Assembly: GCF_014651835.1 (NCBI RefSeq) | Contig: NZ_BMXQ01000001.1 | Coordinates: 3,136,120-3,200,119 of the forward strand | Source of the DNA: Pigmentiphaga litoralis | GTDB taxonomy: Bacteria > Pseudomonadota > Gammaproteobacteria > Burkholderiales > Burkholderiaceae_B | Direction of reading: 5' to 3' | Length of the DNA: 64,000 nucleotides | Part shown: in pieces, positions 21,855 through 31,360 of the stretch | Layout: every line of letters starts with the position of its first letter | How positions within the stretch are numbered: position 1 is the stretch's first letter | The notes under the pieces: generated by a model | Seen by the model: the letters and a program-made list of their open reading frames with translations, nothing else | The model's database searches: none | Told to the model about the DNA's origin: nothing | Position numbers and translations under genes: made by a program

Positions 21855-22532
21855 TTACTTGGCGGCAGTCTCGAACGAACGGTTGCGGTCGGCCAGCGAC
21901 TTGATCAAGCCATCGACGCCACCCTTCGTGATCTCTTGCGAGAACTGGTTGCGGTAGTTTTCGATCAACCACACGCCCAGCACGTTCACGTCATACACCT
22001 TCCAGCCCGAACCGGCCTTTTCAAGACGGTAGTCGACCGGAATCGGGTCGCCGTTGGGCTGCTTGATCTGCGTGCGCACGACGGTGTCGGTCGCATTGGC
22101 TTCGCGACGGGCCGGCCGCATTTCGATCGACGTCTGCTGCTTGACCGACGACACGGCGCCGCTATAGGTGCGGACGAGCGTCGTGCGGAATTCCTTGACC
22201 AGCGCCTTCTGCTGCTCAGGCGTGGCCTGGCGCCAGTAGCGGCCGGCGGCCAGACGGGTCGTCTTTTCGAAGTTGGTGTACGGCAGGATCTTTTCGTCGA
22301 CCAGCTGCAGCAGGCGCTGCGGGTTGCCGGACTGGATCGCGCCGTCGCTCTTGATGGCGGCCAGCACGTCGTTGGTCAGTTTCTGGACCAGCGCTTCTGG
22401 CGCGTCGGCTTCCTGCGCGTGGGCGCGAAAACCGGTCACAGCCAGGGTCAGGCCAACCAGCATCGCGCAAATCACCGCAAAACGGCGGTACAGCGGCTGC
22501 GGGGCCGCTTGGGTAAGGGCTTGTACGTTCAT
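21855..22532 (-). CDS. mlaC: Phospholipid-binding periplasmic protein MlaC
   Basis: Soluble carrier shuttling phospholipids between MlaA at the outer membrane and MlaFED at the inner membrane. The 225-residue precursor has an N-terminal signal (hydrophobic at about 18-35, cleavage near FRAHA/Q) and the Tol-Tol-Ttg2 family block TNFEKTTRLAAGRYWRQATPEQQKAL in two halves. The ATG at 22532 is used; the upstream reading to 22607 would run into the mlaA 3' end. Confidence 0.95.
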   Translation of the reverse strand: MNVQALTQAAPQPLYRRFAVICAMLVGLTLAVTGFRAHAQEADAPEALVQKLTNDVLAAIKSDGAIQSGNPQRLLQLVDEKILPYTNFEKTTRLAAGRYWRQATPEQQKALVKEFRTTLVRTYSGAVSSVKQQTSIEMRPARREANATDTVVRTQIKQPNGDPIPVDYRLEKAGSGWKVYDVNVLGVWLIENYRNQFSQEITKGGVDGLIKSLADRNRSFETAAK

Positions 22533-22603
22533 GGATAACCTGTAGGGGAAATGCAGTAAGGGTCTGACCTGTAGCACACCACAGAGTTCAGACCCCTGCA
22601 GTG

Positions 22604-23419
22604 TCAACGTGTTGCGGGGATCGCCGTCGGATTGGGCGTCGCCGACGTGGAAGGATCATCGCCGTAGTCAGGCAACGAGTAGTCGGGCAGGTTGCCTTCG
22701 CCGTCGGTCTTGACGCCACGGACCATGCTGTCACGGCGCTGCAGATAGGCATCACGCGTGAAGGCGTAGGAATCGAGCGCGACGTCGTTCAGCAGGTTGC
22801 CCACGTCGAGCAGGTTCGCCCGGGTGTTGACCAGCTTCAGCACATACAGCGAGTTACGGACGGGCACATTGTCGACAACGGCGCTGAGGGCCAGCGGATC
22901 AAAGGCAAAGTCCACGGCGGTGCCGCTGGCTTCACGGATCGTGCTGGGGCCAAGCAGCGGCAGCATCAGGTAAGGACCGGTGGGCAGGCCCCACACGCCG
23001 AGCGTCTGGCCGAAATCGGCGCGCACGCGCGGAATGCCTTGCTTGGAGGCGACGTCGAAGCAGCCACCGACGCCCATCGTGGTGTTCAACATGAAGCGGA
23101 ACGTCATGTTGATGCCTTCCGGCACGCGGTTCTGCAGCACGCTGTTGGCGGCAGACCACACGTCGCCCAGGTTGTTGAATGCATTGCGCACGCAACTGCG
23201 GACGGGACCCGGGACGATATTGACGTAGCCCTGAGCGACCGGCTTGAGCACGGCGCGGTCCACGCTGTCGTTGAAGGCGTAGACCTGGCGGTTGACGCCT
23301 TCGAGCGGGTCACGCGGATTCTGGCCAACCGGGGCGCCGGAAGGCGGTGGCGTCGCGCAGCCAGACAGGATGGCGACCAGCGCCAGGCCCAGCAGGTTCT
23401 TGTTGAGTGCGGTAGTCAT
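22604..23419 (-). CDS. mlaA: Outer-membrane lipoprotein MlaA (VacJ)
   Basis: Outer-membrane lipoprotein that removes misplaced phospholipid from the outer leaflet. The 271-residue protein has a lipobox ILSGC with Cys at residue 21 and the VacJ core DPLEGVNRQVYAFNDSVDR and NLGDVWSAANSVLQ. Placing mlaA between mlaD and mlaC differs from E. coli, where it is unlinked. It keeps all the transport path genes except mlaB in one run. Confidence 0.95.
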   Translation of the reverse strand: MTTALNKNLLGLALVAILSGCATPPPSGAPVGQNPRDPLEGVNRQVYAFNDSVDRAVLKPVAQGYVNIVPGPVRSCVRNAFNNLGDVWSAANSVLQNRVPEGINMTFRFMLNTTMGVGGCFDVASKQGIPRVRADFGQTLGVWGLPTGPYLMLPLLGPSTIREASGTAVDFAFDPLALSAVVDNVPVRNSLYVLKLVNTRANLLDVGNLLNDVALDSYAFTRDAYLQRRDSMVRGVKTDGEGNLPDYSLPDYGDDPSTSATPNPTAIPATR

Positions 23420-23432
23420 CGGTGGATTCTTT

Positions 23433-24023
23433 TTATTTGTTGGCAGGTTCTTGTGAACCGGCGGAAGGAGTCGGAGCCGTCGGCGCAGCGGAAGGTGCAG
23501 CCGCGGGGGCTGCCGCAGGGGCAGCGGCCGGCGCAGCGCTGTCGCCGCTGCCGGCAGCAGGCGACGCGGCGTCCGACGCCTTGCTGTACAGGAACTGGCT
23601 GATCAGATTTTCCAGCACAACCGCACTTTGCGTATAAAGGATTTTGTCACCTGCAGCGAAATTCTTCTCATCGCCGCCTGGTTCGATGCCAATGTATTGT
23701 TCACCCAACAGTCCGGAGGTCAGGATCTTGGCCGACGAGTCGCTCGGGAACTGGTATTTGCTGTCCATATCCAGCGTCACGATGCCCTGGTACATCTTGT
23801 CGTCAAAGCTGACGCTGGACACCCGACCGACCACGACACCCGCGCTCTTGACCGGCGCGCGCGACTTCAGGCCGCCGATATTGTCGAAGTTGGCGGTGAT
23901 CGTGTAGCTCTTGCCGAACGAGAACGTGCTCAGGTTGCCGGCCTTCAGGGCCAGGAAAATGATGGCGGCGGCGCCCAGCAATACGAACAGCCCCATCCAC
24001 AAATCGACTTTTTCACGCGACAT
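23433..24023 (-). CDS. mlaD: Phospholipid transport MCE protein MlaD
   Basis: Single-MCE-domain protein anchored in the inner membrane, forming a hexameric ring on MlaE. The 196-residue protein begins MSREKVDLWMGLFVLLGAAA with the anchor helix, then the MCE domain with VKSAGVVVGRVSSV. After residue 155 it becomes an Ala/Pro repeat tail (AAPAAAPAAAPAAAP). The start at 24023 avoids 29 non-conserved residues that overlap mlaE's downstream spacer. Confidence 0.95.
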   Translation of the reverse strand: MSREKVDLWMGLFVLLGAAAIIFLALKAGNLSTFSFGKSYTITANFDNIGGLKSRAPVKSAGVVVGRVSSVSFDDKMYQGIVTLDMDSKYQFPSDSSAKILTSGLLGEQYIGIEPGGDEKNFAAGDKILYTQSAVVLENLISQFLYSKASDAASPAAGSGDSAAPAAAPAAAPAAAPSAAPTAPTPSAGSQEPANK

Positions 24024-24123
24024 CTTGTGATCTCCCGGCGACGCCATGCGGCGTGCCACCCTACCTAAATGAATCATTAACGTCCGTGACCGCCGGCTTG
24101 CGCCCGCCATCCAGACACCGCGA

Positions 24124-24912
24124 TCAGTTGCCGAACATCAACGCCGTCAGCAGGAAATCCAGCCCCAGAACGGCCAGCGACCCGGCCACGACGGTGCGCG
24201 TCGTGGCGCGCGACACGCCTTCCGGCGTCGGCTTGGCGTGATAGCCCTGGTACAGCGCAATGACCGTCACGGCCACGCCGAACACCAGGCTCTTGATCAC
24301 GCCGTTGCCCACGTCTTTCCAGACGTCGACGCCGTTCTGCATCTGCGACCAGAAGCCGCCGTCGTCGATCCCGATCAGCAGGACGCCCACGCCCCACCCG
24401 CCCAGGATCCCGAGCATGGAGAACACCGCCGCCAGCAGCGGCATAGCGATGATGCCGCCCCACAGGCGCGGCACGAGCACCCGGCGTTCGGGGTCGACGG
24501 CCATGACTTCCATGGCGGACAACTGTTCGCCCGCTTTCATGAGCCCGATCTCGGCCGTCAGCGACGTACCGGCGCGGCCGGCAAACAGCAGCGCCGTGAC
24601 CACCGGACCGAGTTCACGCACCAGGCTGAGCGCGACAAGAAGGCCCAGCGCCTGTTCGGAACCGTAGCGGCTCAGGGTGTAGTAGCCCTGCAGCGCCAGC
24701 ACGAAGCCGACGAACAGGCCCGACACCGCAATGATCACCAGCGAATAGTTGCCGATGAAATGAATCTGCTGCACCACCAGGCCAGGCCGGCGCAAGGCCG
24801 TGGCGCTTTTGCCGAGCAGGGTGACAAAGAACCGGGTAAAGGTGCCCAGACCATAGACCCAGCCCCGGGTGCCGGCGCCGAGGGCCGTCAGGAAACGCGT
24901 TGCGACATTCAT
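24124..24912 (-). CDS. mlaE: Phospholipid ABC transporter permease MlaE
   Basis: Permease of the MlaFEDB complex. The 262-residue protein has the family segments [24 protein letters not shown] in part, [21 protein letters not shown] and [21 protein letters not shown]-like [17 protein letters not shown]. Thirteen bases separate it from mlaF. The start is at [12 protein letters not shown]; upstream in-frame sequence belongs to mlaF in another frame. Confidence 0.96.
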   Translation of the reverse strand: MNVATRFLTALGAGTRGWVYGLGTFTRFFVTLLGKSATALRRPGLVVQQIHFIGNYSLVIIAVSGLFVGFVLALQGYYTLSRYGSEQALGLLVALSLVRELGPVVTALLFAGRAGTSLTAEIGLMKAGEQLSAMEVMAVDPERRVLVPRLWGGIIAMPLLAAVFSMLGILGGWGVGVLLIGIDDGGFWSQMQNGVDVWKDVGNGVIKSLVFGVAVTVIALYQGYHAKPTPEGVSRATTRTVVAGSLAVLGLDFLLTALMFGN

Positions 24913-24925
24913 AGCTTGCCTGCCC

Positions 24926-25777
24926 TCATTGCTTGCCAGCCTGTTGGCGGGCCAGCCAATCGAGGTAAGCCGGCGTCTCGGGATATTCGAACGCCACCGG
25001 GCCGTCGGGCGCGCCGTCCAGGAACTGGCGCACATACGGCTCTTGGGACGCGGACAACGACGCCGGCGATCCGCCGGCGACGACCGACCCCTTGCCCAGC
25101 AGATACACCTGGTCGGCAATGGCGAAGGATTCCTGCACGTCGTGCGTGATCAGCACCGAAGCGCAGCCCAGCTGGTCAGTCATGGTGCGGATCAGTTGCG
25201 CCGTCACGCCCAGCGAAATCGGATCGAGCCCGGCAAAGGGCTCGTCATACAGAATCAGTTCGGGGTCGAGCACGACCGCGCGCGCCAGCGCCACGCGCCG
25301 CGCCATGCCGCCCGATATTTCGGACGTGCGCAGGAAGGCGGCTGCCTTCAGCCCCACGGCCTGCAACTTGGCCAGCACCGTTTCGCGAATCCTGCTTTCG
25401 GGCCAGTCGGTATGTTCACGCAGCGGAAACGCCACGTTTTCATAGACGTCGAGGTCGGTGAACAGCGCGCCTTGCTGGAACAGGACACCCATGCGCTTGC
25501 GCACCGCAAAGACCGCATCGCCCGACAGGCGCGACAGATCCTGGCCAAACGCCTGGACGGTGCCTTTCTGCGGCGCCAGTTGCCCGACCGCGGCACGCAG
25601 CAGCGTCGTCTTGCCCGAACCCGATCCGCCCATGATCGCAACGACCTGCCCGGGCCGGATCACCATGTCGATATCGCGCAGGATGGTCCTGTCGCCATAG
25701 CCGACCGACAGTCCTCTGAAAGACAACGCGACGTCGACAGGCGGGCGGGCCGTTGGGGGTATCGCCGAATCTGGCAT
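24926..25777 (-). CDS. mlaF: Phospholipid ABC transporter ATPase MlaF
   Basis: ATPase of the Mla system. The 283-residue protein has Walker [12 protein letters not shown], signature [13 protein letters not shown], Walker [13 protein letters not shown] and an H-loop LITHDVQ. The ATG at 25777 gives [12 protein letters not shown]; a start at 25849 would add 24 unconserved residues. It leads the long minus-strand run that ends with tatC. Confidence 0.95.
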   Translation of the reverse strand: MPDSAIPPTARPPVDVALSFRGLSVGYGDRTILRDIDMVIRPGQVVAIMGGSGSGKTTLLRAAVGQLAPQKGTVQAFGQDLSRLSGDAVFAVRKRMGVLFQQGALFTDLDVYENVAFPLREHTDWPESRIRETVLAKLQAVGLKAAAFLRTSEISGGMARRVALARAVVLDPELILYDEPFAGLDPISLGVTAQLIRTMTDQLGCASVLITHDVQESFAIADQVYLLGKGSVVAGGSPASLSASQEPYVRQFLDGAPDGPVAFEYPETPAYLDWLARQQAGKQ

Positions 25778-26074
25778 GGGTGGCAGGGTGAACCGTAGGT
25801 GACACCAGCGTCCGACATGGGAAGCTGGCTGGTTGGCAATCAGTAACAACCATTGATTCTAGCAGTTTGCGTCACGAAGAACGGCTGACAGCACGCTGGC
25901 AAGGCTGAGCAGATTTACGCACGGACACAAAAGTTCGTCTTCGCCCTCCCCGCCTGTGGTGCCCCGGAGACAGGAAAACAGCGAGGCGCCCCAAAACGCG
26001 GGGCGCCTCGCTGTAGTGCTCACTAACCCGTCGATGCCTTATCCGTCGGGCAGGGCATCAGGCCGAAGGTGAAA
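25778..26074. other. Spacer upstream of mlaF with spoVR terminator
   Basis: This 297-bp spacer holds the intrinsic terminator of the prkA-yeaH-spoVR operon and presumably the mla promoter. A TAGAAT hexamer on the minus strand at 25856-25861 is a possible -10 but its -35 is poor. No gene is seen. Confidence 0.45.
25981..26011 (-). terminator. Intrinsic terminator of the prkA-yeaH-spoVR operon
   Basis: A perfect 12-bp stem, GCGAGGCGCCCC (25981-25992) with GGGGCGCCTCGC (26000-26011), has a 7-base loop. On the minus strand it is followed by TGTTTTCC, and it lies 64 bases past the spoVR stop. Confidence 0.88.
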
Positions 26075-27613
26075 TCAGCCGCTGACTTCGCGGAAAGAAC
26101 TCACCCGCCCGTCGCTTTCGACTTCTTCGAGCCGGACCTTGAAGCCCCACAAGCGCGCAAGGTGCTTCATGACCTGATCGGCGTCATCGCCAGCCAGCGG
26201 CCGGCTGCGGGCCCGCAGGTGGCGCAAGACCAGGGACCGGTCGGACTCGCGATAGAAGCGGGTCACCTGGATGTCCGGCACCATGTTGTCGCGATTGTGC
26301 TGTTCCGACAGCAGCTTGCGGATGCGCCGGTAGCCTTCGTCGTCGTGGATCGCGTCGATCTCGAGCTTGGCCTTGGCCTGGTGATCCGCGACCGCAAAGA
26401 AGCGGAAATCCCGGATCAGCTTGGGCGACAGGTACTGCGAAATGAACGACTCGTCCTTGAAGTTGCGCATCGCAAAATGCAGGGTCTCGAGCCAATCCGC
26501 GCCGGCAATATCCGGGAACCAGCGTTTGTCTTCTTCCGTCGGGTGTTCGCAGATGCGGCGGATGTCCGTCATCATCGCAAAGCCGAGCGCGTACGGGTTG
26601 ATGCCACCGTAGCCGCGTTGATCGAAGCCACGCTGGCTCACCACGTTGGTGTGGCTCTGCAGGAATTCGATCATGAAGCCGTCGTCGACTAGGCCCTTTT
26701 CGTGCAACCGGTTCAGGATCGTGTAGTGCCAGAAGGTGGCCCAGCCTTCGTTCATGACCTTGGTCTGGCCCTGCGGGTAGAAGTACTGGGACACCTTGCG
26801 CGTGATGCGTACCAGTTCCTTCTGCCAGGGCGCGAGCTTGGGCGAATACTTTTCGATGAAGTACAGCAGGTTCTCTTCGGGTTCGGCCGGAAACTTTTCG
26901 TACTTGCCGGGCTCGGGCACCGGGTCGGACTTGGGCACCGTGCGCCACAGGTCGTTGTACTGAACCCGTTCGTGTTCGGCACGGGCGGCCATGCGCGCGG
27001 CTTCTTCACGCATGGACATCGGGCTGGGCCGCTTGTAGCGATCCACCCCATGCGGCATCAGGGCATGGCAGGAATCCAGCAGCTCTTCCACCGCGCCGAT
27101 GCCGTGGCGGTCTTCGCACTGCATCACATAGTTGCGCGCGAACACCAGGTAGTCCAGCACACCTTCGGCGTCGGTCCACTGCTTGAAAAGGTAGTTGCCC
27201 TTGAAGAAGGAGTTATGTCCATAGCAGGCATGCGCGATCACCAGCGCCTGCATGGCCATGGAATTTTCTTCCATCAGGTAAGAAATGCAGGGGCTGGAGT
27301 TGATGACGATCTCATAAGCCAGGCCCTGCGCGCCCTTGCGGTAGGCCTGCTCGTTCCGGATGAATTCCTTGCCGTACGACCAATGGGGGTACCCGATGGG
27401 CAAGCCCACCGAGGCATAGGCGTCGAGCATTTGCTCGGACGTGATGACTTCGATCTGGTTCGGGTAGGTGTCGAGCTTGTATTCCCGGGCGACTTCGGCG
27501 ATCGCGTCGTCGTAGCGCTGGATGAGCTCGAACGTCCATTCGGACCCGCGTGAAATCGGGCCCGTCCCGGCATGGGCCATGGGAGCGGCCTTGGGTTCGA
27601 TGACGGCACTCAT
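26075..27613 (-). CDS. SpoVR-family protein
   Basis: Cytosolic protein of the SpoVR/YcgB family, named for a Bacillus spore-cortex gene but widespread in non-sporulating proteobacteria; biochemical activity is not known. The 512-residue sequence is full length with family blocks YPHWSYGKEF, CISYLMEENSMAMQALVIAHACYGHNSFFKGN (in parts) and MNEGWATFWHYTI, which hold conserved His/Glu residues. It overlaps yeaH by 4 bp. Confidence 0.94.
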   Translation of the reverse strand: MSAVIEPKAAPMAHAGTGPISRGSEWTFELIQRYDDAIAEVAREYKLDTYPNQIEVITSEQMLDAYASVGLPIGYPHWSYGKEFIRNEQAYRKGAQGLAYEIVINSSPCISYLMEENSMAMQALVIAHACYGHNSFFKGNYLFKQWTDAEGVLDYLVFARNYVMQCEDRHGIGAVEELLDSCHALMPHGVDRYKRPSPMSMREEAARMAARAEHERVQYNDLWRTVPKSDPVPEPGKYEKFPAEPEENLLYFIEKYSPKLAPWQKELVRITRKVSQYFYPQGQTKVMNEGWATFWHYTILNRLHEKGLVDDGFMIEFLQSHTNVVSQRGFDQRGYGGINPYALGFAMMTDIRRICEHPTEEDKRWFPDIAGADWLETLHFAMRNFKDESFISQYLSPKLIRDFRFFAVADHQAKAKLEIDAIHDDEGYRRIRKLLSEQHNRDNMVPDIQVTRFYRESDRSLVLRHLRARSRPLAGDDADQVMKHLARLWGFKVRLEEVESDGRVSSFREVSG

Positions 27614-28869
27614 GCGAGCTCCTTCTTGAACAAATCGTGGAACACGGAAAAGATCTCTCCGCGCTCACGGATACGCCGCATCACGAAATGGGGCGCCGAT
27701 TCCTGCTCGTACTCGGCCCACAAGCTGGTCTTGCGGGCATCGCCCGGGTCCGGAATCTCGATATAGGCGTAATAGCGAGTGGCGGGCAACAGGTGCTCGG
27801 CCAGAAACCGCGCGCTTTTGCCTGCGTCGGCGCCAAACGAATCGCCGTCGGTCGCCTGCGCGGCATACACGTTCCAGGTCGATGGCGGATAGCGCTCGTG
27901 CATGATTTCACGCATCAGTTCCAGCGCCGACAGCACCACCGTCCCGCCGCTTTTCGGGTCGTGGAAAAAGGTGTTTTCGTCCACTTCTTCGGCATTGTCG
28001 GTGTGCCGGATAAAAACCAGGTCGACATGCTCGTACTTGCGCGACAGGAACAGGTACAGCAGCGTAAAGAACCGTTTGGCAATGTCCTTCTTGGGCTCAT
28101 CCATCGAGCCCGACACATCCATCAGGCAGAACATGACGGCGCGCGCCATCGGCGCAGCCACTGACACCCGGTTGCGGTAGCGCAGGTCCAGCTCATCAAG
28201 GAAGGGCACCCGGGCCAGCCGCGCCCGGGCTTCTTCGATTTCGATTTCGATGGACGCAAGCGTGTCGGCATCGGCGCCCGACGCCCTCGCCTCTTCCATT
28301 TTGAGTTCGGCCAGTTCAAGCTCGCTGCGGGCCGGGACGCTGAGCGCAATGCGGCGAGACAACGACGTCTTGAGCGTACGGCCGACGCTCAGGGTGCTGG
28401 GAGAACCGGAGGTGGTGTAGCCGGCACGCTGGAACTTCTTTTGATGCACGTCGCCAAGTTGCGTGCGCACCAGATGAGGAAGTTCCAGGTCTTCGAAGAA
28501 CAGGTTGAGAAATTCCTCGCGAGACAGGGTGAAGGTGAACTGGTCCACCGACTCCCCCTCGCCAGGATCGCTGCCGGACGCATTGCCGCCGCCGCGGGGA
28601 CGGTCGATCTTGTCCCCCTTTGCGAATTCCCGGTTGCCCGGGTGAACCATTTCGCGGTCCCCGCCCATGCCATGGCGGAAACTGGGCTCGGAGATGTCCC
28701 GGGCGGGAAGGTTGATCTCCCCGCCCTGGTCCATCTGTTCGATGGAACGCTCCTGCACCAGTTCGCGGACGGCCTTGCGAACCTGGTCCTTGTACCGCCT
28801 CAGGAAGCGCTCTCGATTGACGGCGCTCTTGTTACGTCCGTTAAGACGACGATCGATAAGTGAATTCAT
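27610..28869 (-). CDS. YeaH/YhbH family VWA-like protein (DUF444)
   Basis: Partner of PrkA in stress adaptation. The 419-residue protein starts at the ATG at 28869 (MNSLIDRRLNGRNKSAVNRE), which has an AAAGG site 5 bases upstream and matches E. coli YeaH; a GTG two codons earlier is less likely. A von Willebrand A-like MIDAS motif, CLMDVSGSMDE, lies near residue 225. The middle (about 85-115) is charged and variable. Confidence 0.94.
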   Translation of the reverse strand: MNSLIDRRLNGRNKSAVNRERFLRRYKDQVRKAVRELVQERSIEQMDQGGEINLPARDISEPSFRHGMGGDREMVHPGNREFAKGDKIDRPRGGGNASGSDPGEGESVDQFTFTLSREEFLNLFFEDLELPHLVRTQLGDVHQKKFQRAGYTTSGSPSTLSVGRTLKTSLSRRIALSVPARSELELAELKMEEARASGADADTLASIEIEIEEARARLARVPFLDELDLRYRNRVSVAAPMARAVMFCLMDVSGSMDEPKKDIAKRFFTLLYLFLSRKYEHVDLVFIRHTDNAEEVDENTFFHDPKSGGTVVLSALELMREIMHERYPPSTWNVYAAQATDGDSFGADAGKSARFLAEHLLPATRYYAYIEIPDPGDARKTSLWAEYEQESAPHFVMRRIRERGEIFSVFHDLFKKELA

Positions 28870-28881
28870 ATTCACCTTTGT

Positions 28882-30807
28882 TCAGGAAGACTTCCTCACC
28901 CGCAGATACCATTCGCAGAGGAGACGCACCTGCTTTTCGGTATAACCCTTGTCCACCATCCGCTCGACGAAGCTTTGGTGTTTGCTGCGGTCTTCGGCCG
29001 AGGCTTTGGCATTGAACGAGATGACGGGCAGCAGATCTTCGGTATTCGAGAACATCTTCTTCTCGATGACTTCGCGCAGCTTTTCATAGCTCGTCCAGGT
29101 CGGGTTGGTGCCGCCGTTGTTGGCGCGGGCACGCAGCACGAAGTTGACGATCTCGTTGCGGAAGTCTTTCGGGTTCGCAATGCCTGCCGGCTTCTCGATC
29201 TTTTCGAGTTCGGCATTCAAGGAGGCCCGATCGAAGCTTTCACCGGTCTCCGGATCGCGGAACTCTTCGTCCTGGATCCAGCAATCGGCAAACGTCACAT
29301 ACCGGTCAAAAATGTTCTGGCCATACTCGGAATACGATTCCAGGTACGACGTCTGGATTTCCTTGCCGATGAACTCGGCGTAGCGCGGTGCCAGGTAACC
29401 CTTGATGTAGTCCAGGTACTTGCGGCGCGTTTCTTCCGGATAGTCTTCCCGGCCGATCTTCTGCTCGAGCACGTACATCAGGTGCACCGGATTGGCGGCG
29501 ACTTCGGTCTGGTCATAGTTGAAGACCGCCGACAGGATCTTGTACGCAAACCGCGTCGACACCCCGTTCATGCCTTCGTCAGTGCCGGCGTAATCCTTGT
29601 ATTCCTGCAGCGCCTTCGCCTTCGGATCGACGTCTTTCAGGCTTTCGCCGTCGTACACCCGGATCTTCGAATAGATGCTCGAGTTCTCGGGCTCTTTCAA
29701 GCGCGTGAGCACCGAGAACTGCGCCATCATTTCAAGCGTCCCCGGCGCGCACGGCGCCTGCTTCAAAGAACTGTTCTGCAGCAGCTTGTCGTAGATGTGA
29801 ACCTCTTCAGACACCTGCAGGCAATACGGCACCTTGACGATGTAGATCCGGTCGAGGAAAGCTTCGTTGTGCTTGTTGTTGCGGAAGGTCTGCCATTCGG
29901 ATTCATTCGAATGGGCGAGGATCGTGCCGTTGAACGGGATGGCCGAAAATCCTTCCGTGCCCTTGAAGTTGCCTTCCTGCGTCGCGGTCAGCAACGGGTG
30001 CAGCATCTTGATCGGGGCCTTGAACATTTCAACGAATTCAAGCAGACCCTGATTGGCCAGGCACAAGCCACCCGAATAGCTGTACGCATCAGGATCGTCT
30101 TGCGAGTAGCGGTCGAGCTTGCGGATGTCGACCTTGCCGACCAGCGACGAAATATCCTGGTTGTTTTCGTCGCCCGGTTCCGTCTTGGCGATGGCGATCT
30201 GCTGCAGCACCGACGGGTTCAGGCGCACGACACGAAATTTCGAGATGTCGCCATCGAACTCGCGCAGCCGCTTGACCGCCCAGGGCGACATGATGCCGGT
30301 CAGGTAACGCCGGGAAATGCCGTACTCGTTTTCGAGCAGGTCGCCAAAACGATCGGGGTGGAACAGGCCCAGGGGCGACTCGTTGACGGGCGAACCCTTG
30401 AGCGCGTAGACCGGATACGCTTCCATCAGCACCTTGAGGCGTTCGGCGATGGACGACTTGCCGCCACCGACCGGGCCGAGCAGATACAGGATCTGCTTGC
30501 GTTCTTCGAGGCCTTGCGCCGCATGCTTGAAGAACGCGACGATCTGGGCGATCACGTCCTCCATGCCGAAGAATTCCTTGAATGCCGGGTAACGCTTGAT
30601 GACGCGATTCGAGAACAGACGGGACAAACGCGGATCGTTGCGGGTATCAACGATTTCAGGCTCACCAATGGCTGCCAACATCCGTTCCGCGGAACTGGAG
30701 TAAGCCATCGGGTCGCGTTTAGCAAGGTTGAGATAGTCCTCAAGAGACATTTCGGTCTCTTGGGTTTTTGCATACTGCGACTTAAAGCCTTCGACAATAT
30801 TCAGCAC
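28882..30807 (-). CDS. PrkA-family AAA+/serine protein kinase (YeaG)
   Basis: Stress-induced protein with an N-terminal AAA+ PrkA domain (P-loop GPVGGGKSSIAERLK near residue 111) and a C-terminal kinase-like domain. It begins at GTG with a strong GGAGG site 6 bases upstream. The 641-residue length equals that of E. coli YeaG. In enterobacteria yeaG-yeaH responds to nitrogen starvation and RpoS; here the same order plus spoVR forms one operon. I found no good sigma-54 site by eye upstream. Confidence 0.95.
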   Translation of the reverse strand: MLNIVEGFKSQYAKTQETEMSLEDYLNLAKRDPMAYSSSAERMLAAIGEPEIVDTRNDPRLSRLFSNRVIKRYPAFKEFFGMEDVIAQIVAFFKHAAQGLEERKQILYLLGPVGGGKSSIAERLKVLMEAYPVYALKGSPVNESPLGLFHPDRFGDLLENEYGISRRYLTGIMSPWAVKRLREFDGDISKFRVVRLNPSVLQQIAIAKTEPGDENNQDISSLVGKVDIRKLDRYSQDDPDAYSYSGGLCLANQGLLEFVEMFKAPIKMLHPLLTATQEGNFKGTEGFSAIPFNGTILAHSNESEWQTFRNNKHNEAFLDRIYIVKVPYCLQVSEEVHIYDKLLQNSSLKQAPCAPGTLEMMAQFSVLTRLKEPENSSIYSKIRVYDGESLKDVDPKAKALQEYKDYAGTDEGMNGVSTRFAYKILSAVFNYDQTEVAANPVHLMYVLEQKIGREDYPEETRRKYLDYIKGYLAPRYAEFIGKEIQTSYLESYSEYGQNIFDRYVTFADCWIQDEEFRDPETGESFDRASLNAELEKIEKPAGIANPKDFRNEIVNFVLRARANNGGTNPTWTSYEKLREVIEKKMFSNTEDLLPVISFNAKASAEDRSKHQSFVERMVDKGYTEKQVRLLCEWYLRVRKSS

Positions 30808-31360
30808 GGAAAACCTCCAACAGCAATGGAAAAGGTCTTGAAACTCCGTTCTCGTCTGCCGAGGTGGTCTCGGCGCCGGGTCTGTGCCGGCTTGGCGTTC
30901 AGTTTTGCAGCAAGGCGTAGGGTACGGCGGTGATGGGCTCGCTGTAACGCTGAATGGTGCGGAGTAGATTGGTCAAATCTTTCTGCCCCCGGTGATGCCC
31001 TGGGTCTTGCCCAGACAGAGGCCTCCTTGGGTATATCTTCGTGCGTAGCCACCATTCATGCAACGCAATTGATGTTGCTTTCGCACACTTCACGACGCTT
31101 TGTCACATCGTGCATTGAAGTAAGGCCCCCCCGCAAGGCGCGAGTTCCTCAATAAGGACGATTCGAACAAATTATTTCGTGGAGGATGAGTCGTTTCTGT
31201 CCTGCCTATGCTGCATTGTTTTCCCTCCGGATGACAGGGTAATTTGACGCACCGATCGGCACTGCGAATCCCTGCCAATCGCAGGGTCAATCTTGGACAA
31301 TCGCGAATAAAAAATGCCGCTGGAACTCAGCGGCATTTCGGTACTGCATGCTGCCCGCGC
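30808..31360. other. Long leader region upstream of prkA, with gltD terminator
   Basis: This 553-bp region lies between prkA (5' end) and gltD (3' end). It holds the gltD terminator at its right end and is richer in A+T than the genes. A 64-codon minus-strand ORF (30899-31093) is open but has no recognisable features. A CTGGG/CCCAG hairpin lies near 31000-31014. The prkA promoter must lie here. Confidence 0.5.
31312..31338 (-). terminator. Intrinsic terminator of gltB-gltD
   Basis: AAATGCCGCTG (31312-31322) and CAGCGGCATTT (31328-31338) form a perfect 11-bp stem with a 5-base loop. On the minus strand a T-run (TTTTTTATTCG) follows. It lies 23 bases past the gltD stop. Confidence 0.93.

Noticed and set aside
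21592-21972. Minus-strand ORF in the mlaC-exporter spacer as a possible mlaB
   Set aside because: It overlaps the mlaC 3' end, is Arg/Pro/Ser-rich and shows no STAS pattern.
30960-31100. Sigma-54 promoter upstream of prkA
   Set aside because: No TGGCAC and TTGC pair at the right spacing on the minus strand by eye.
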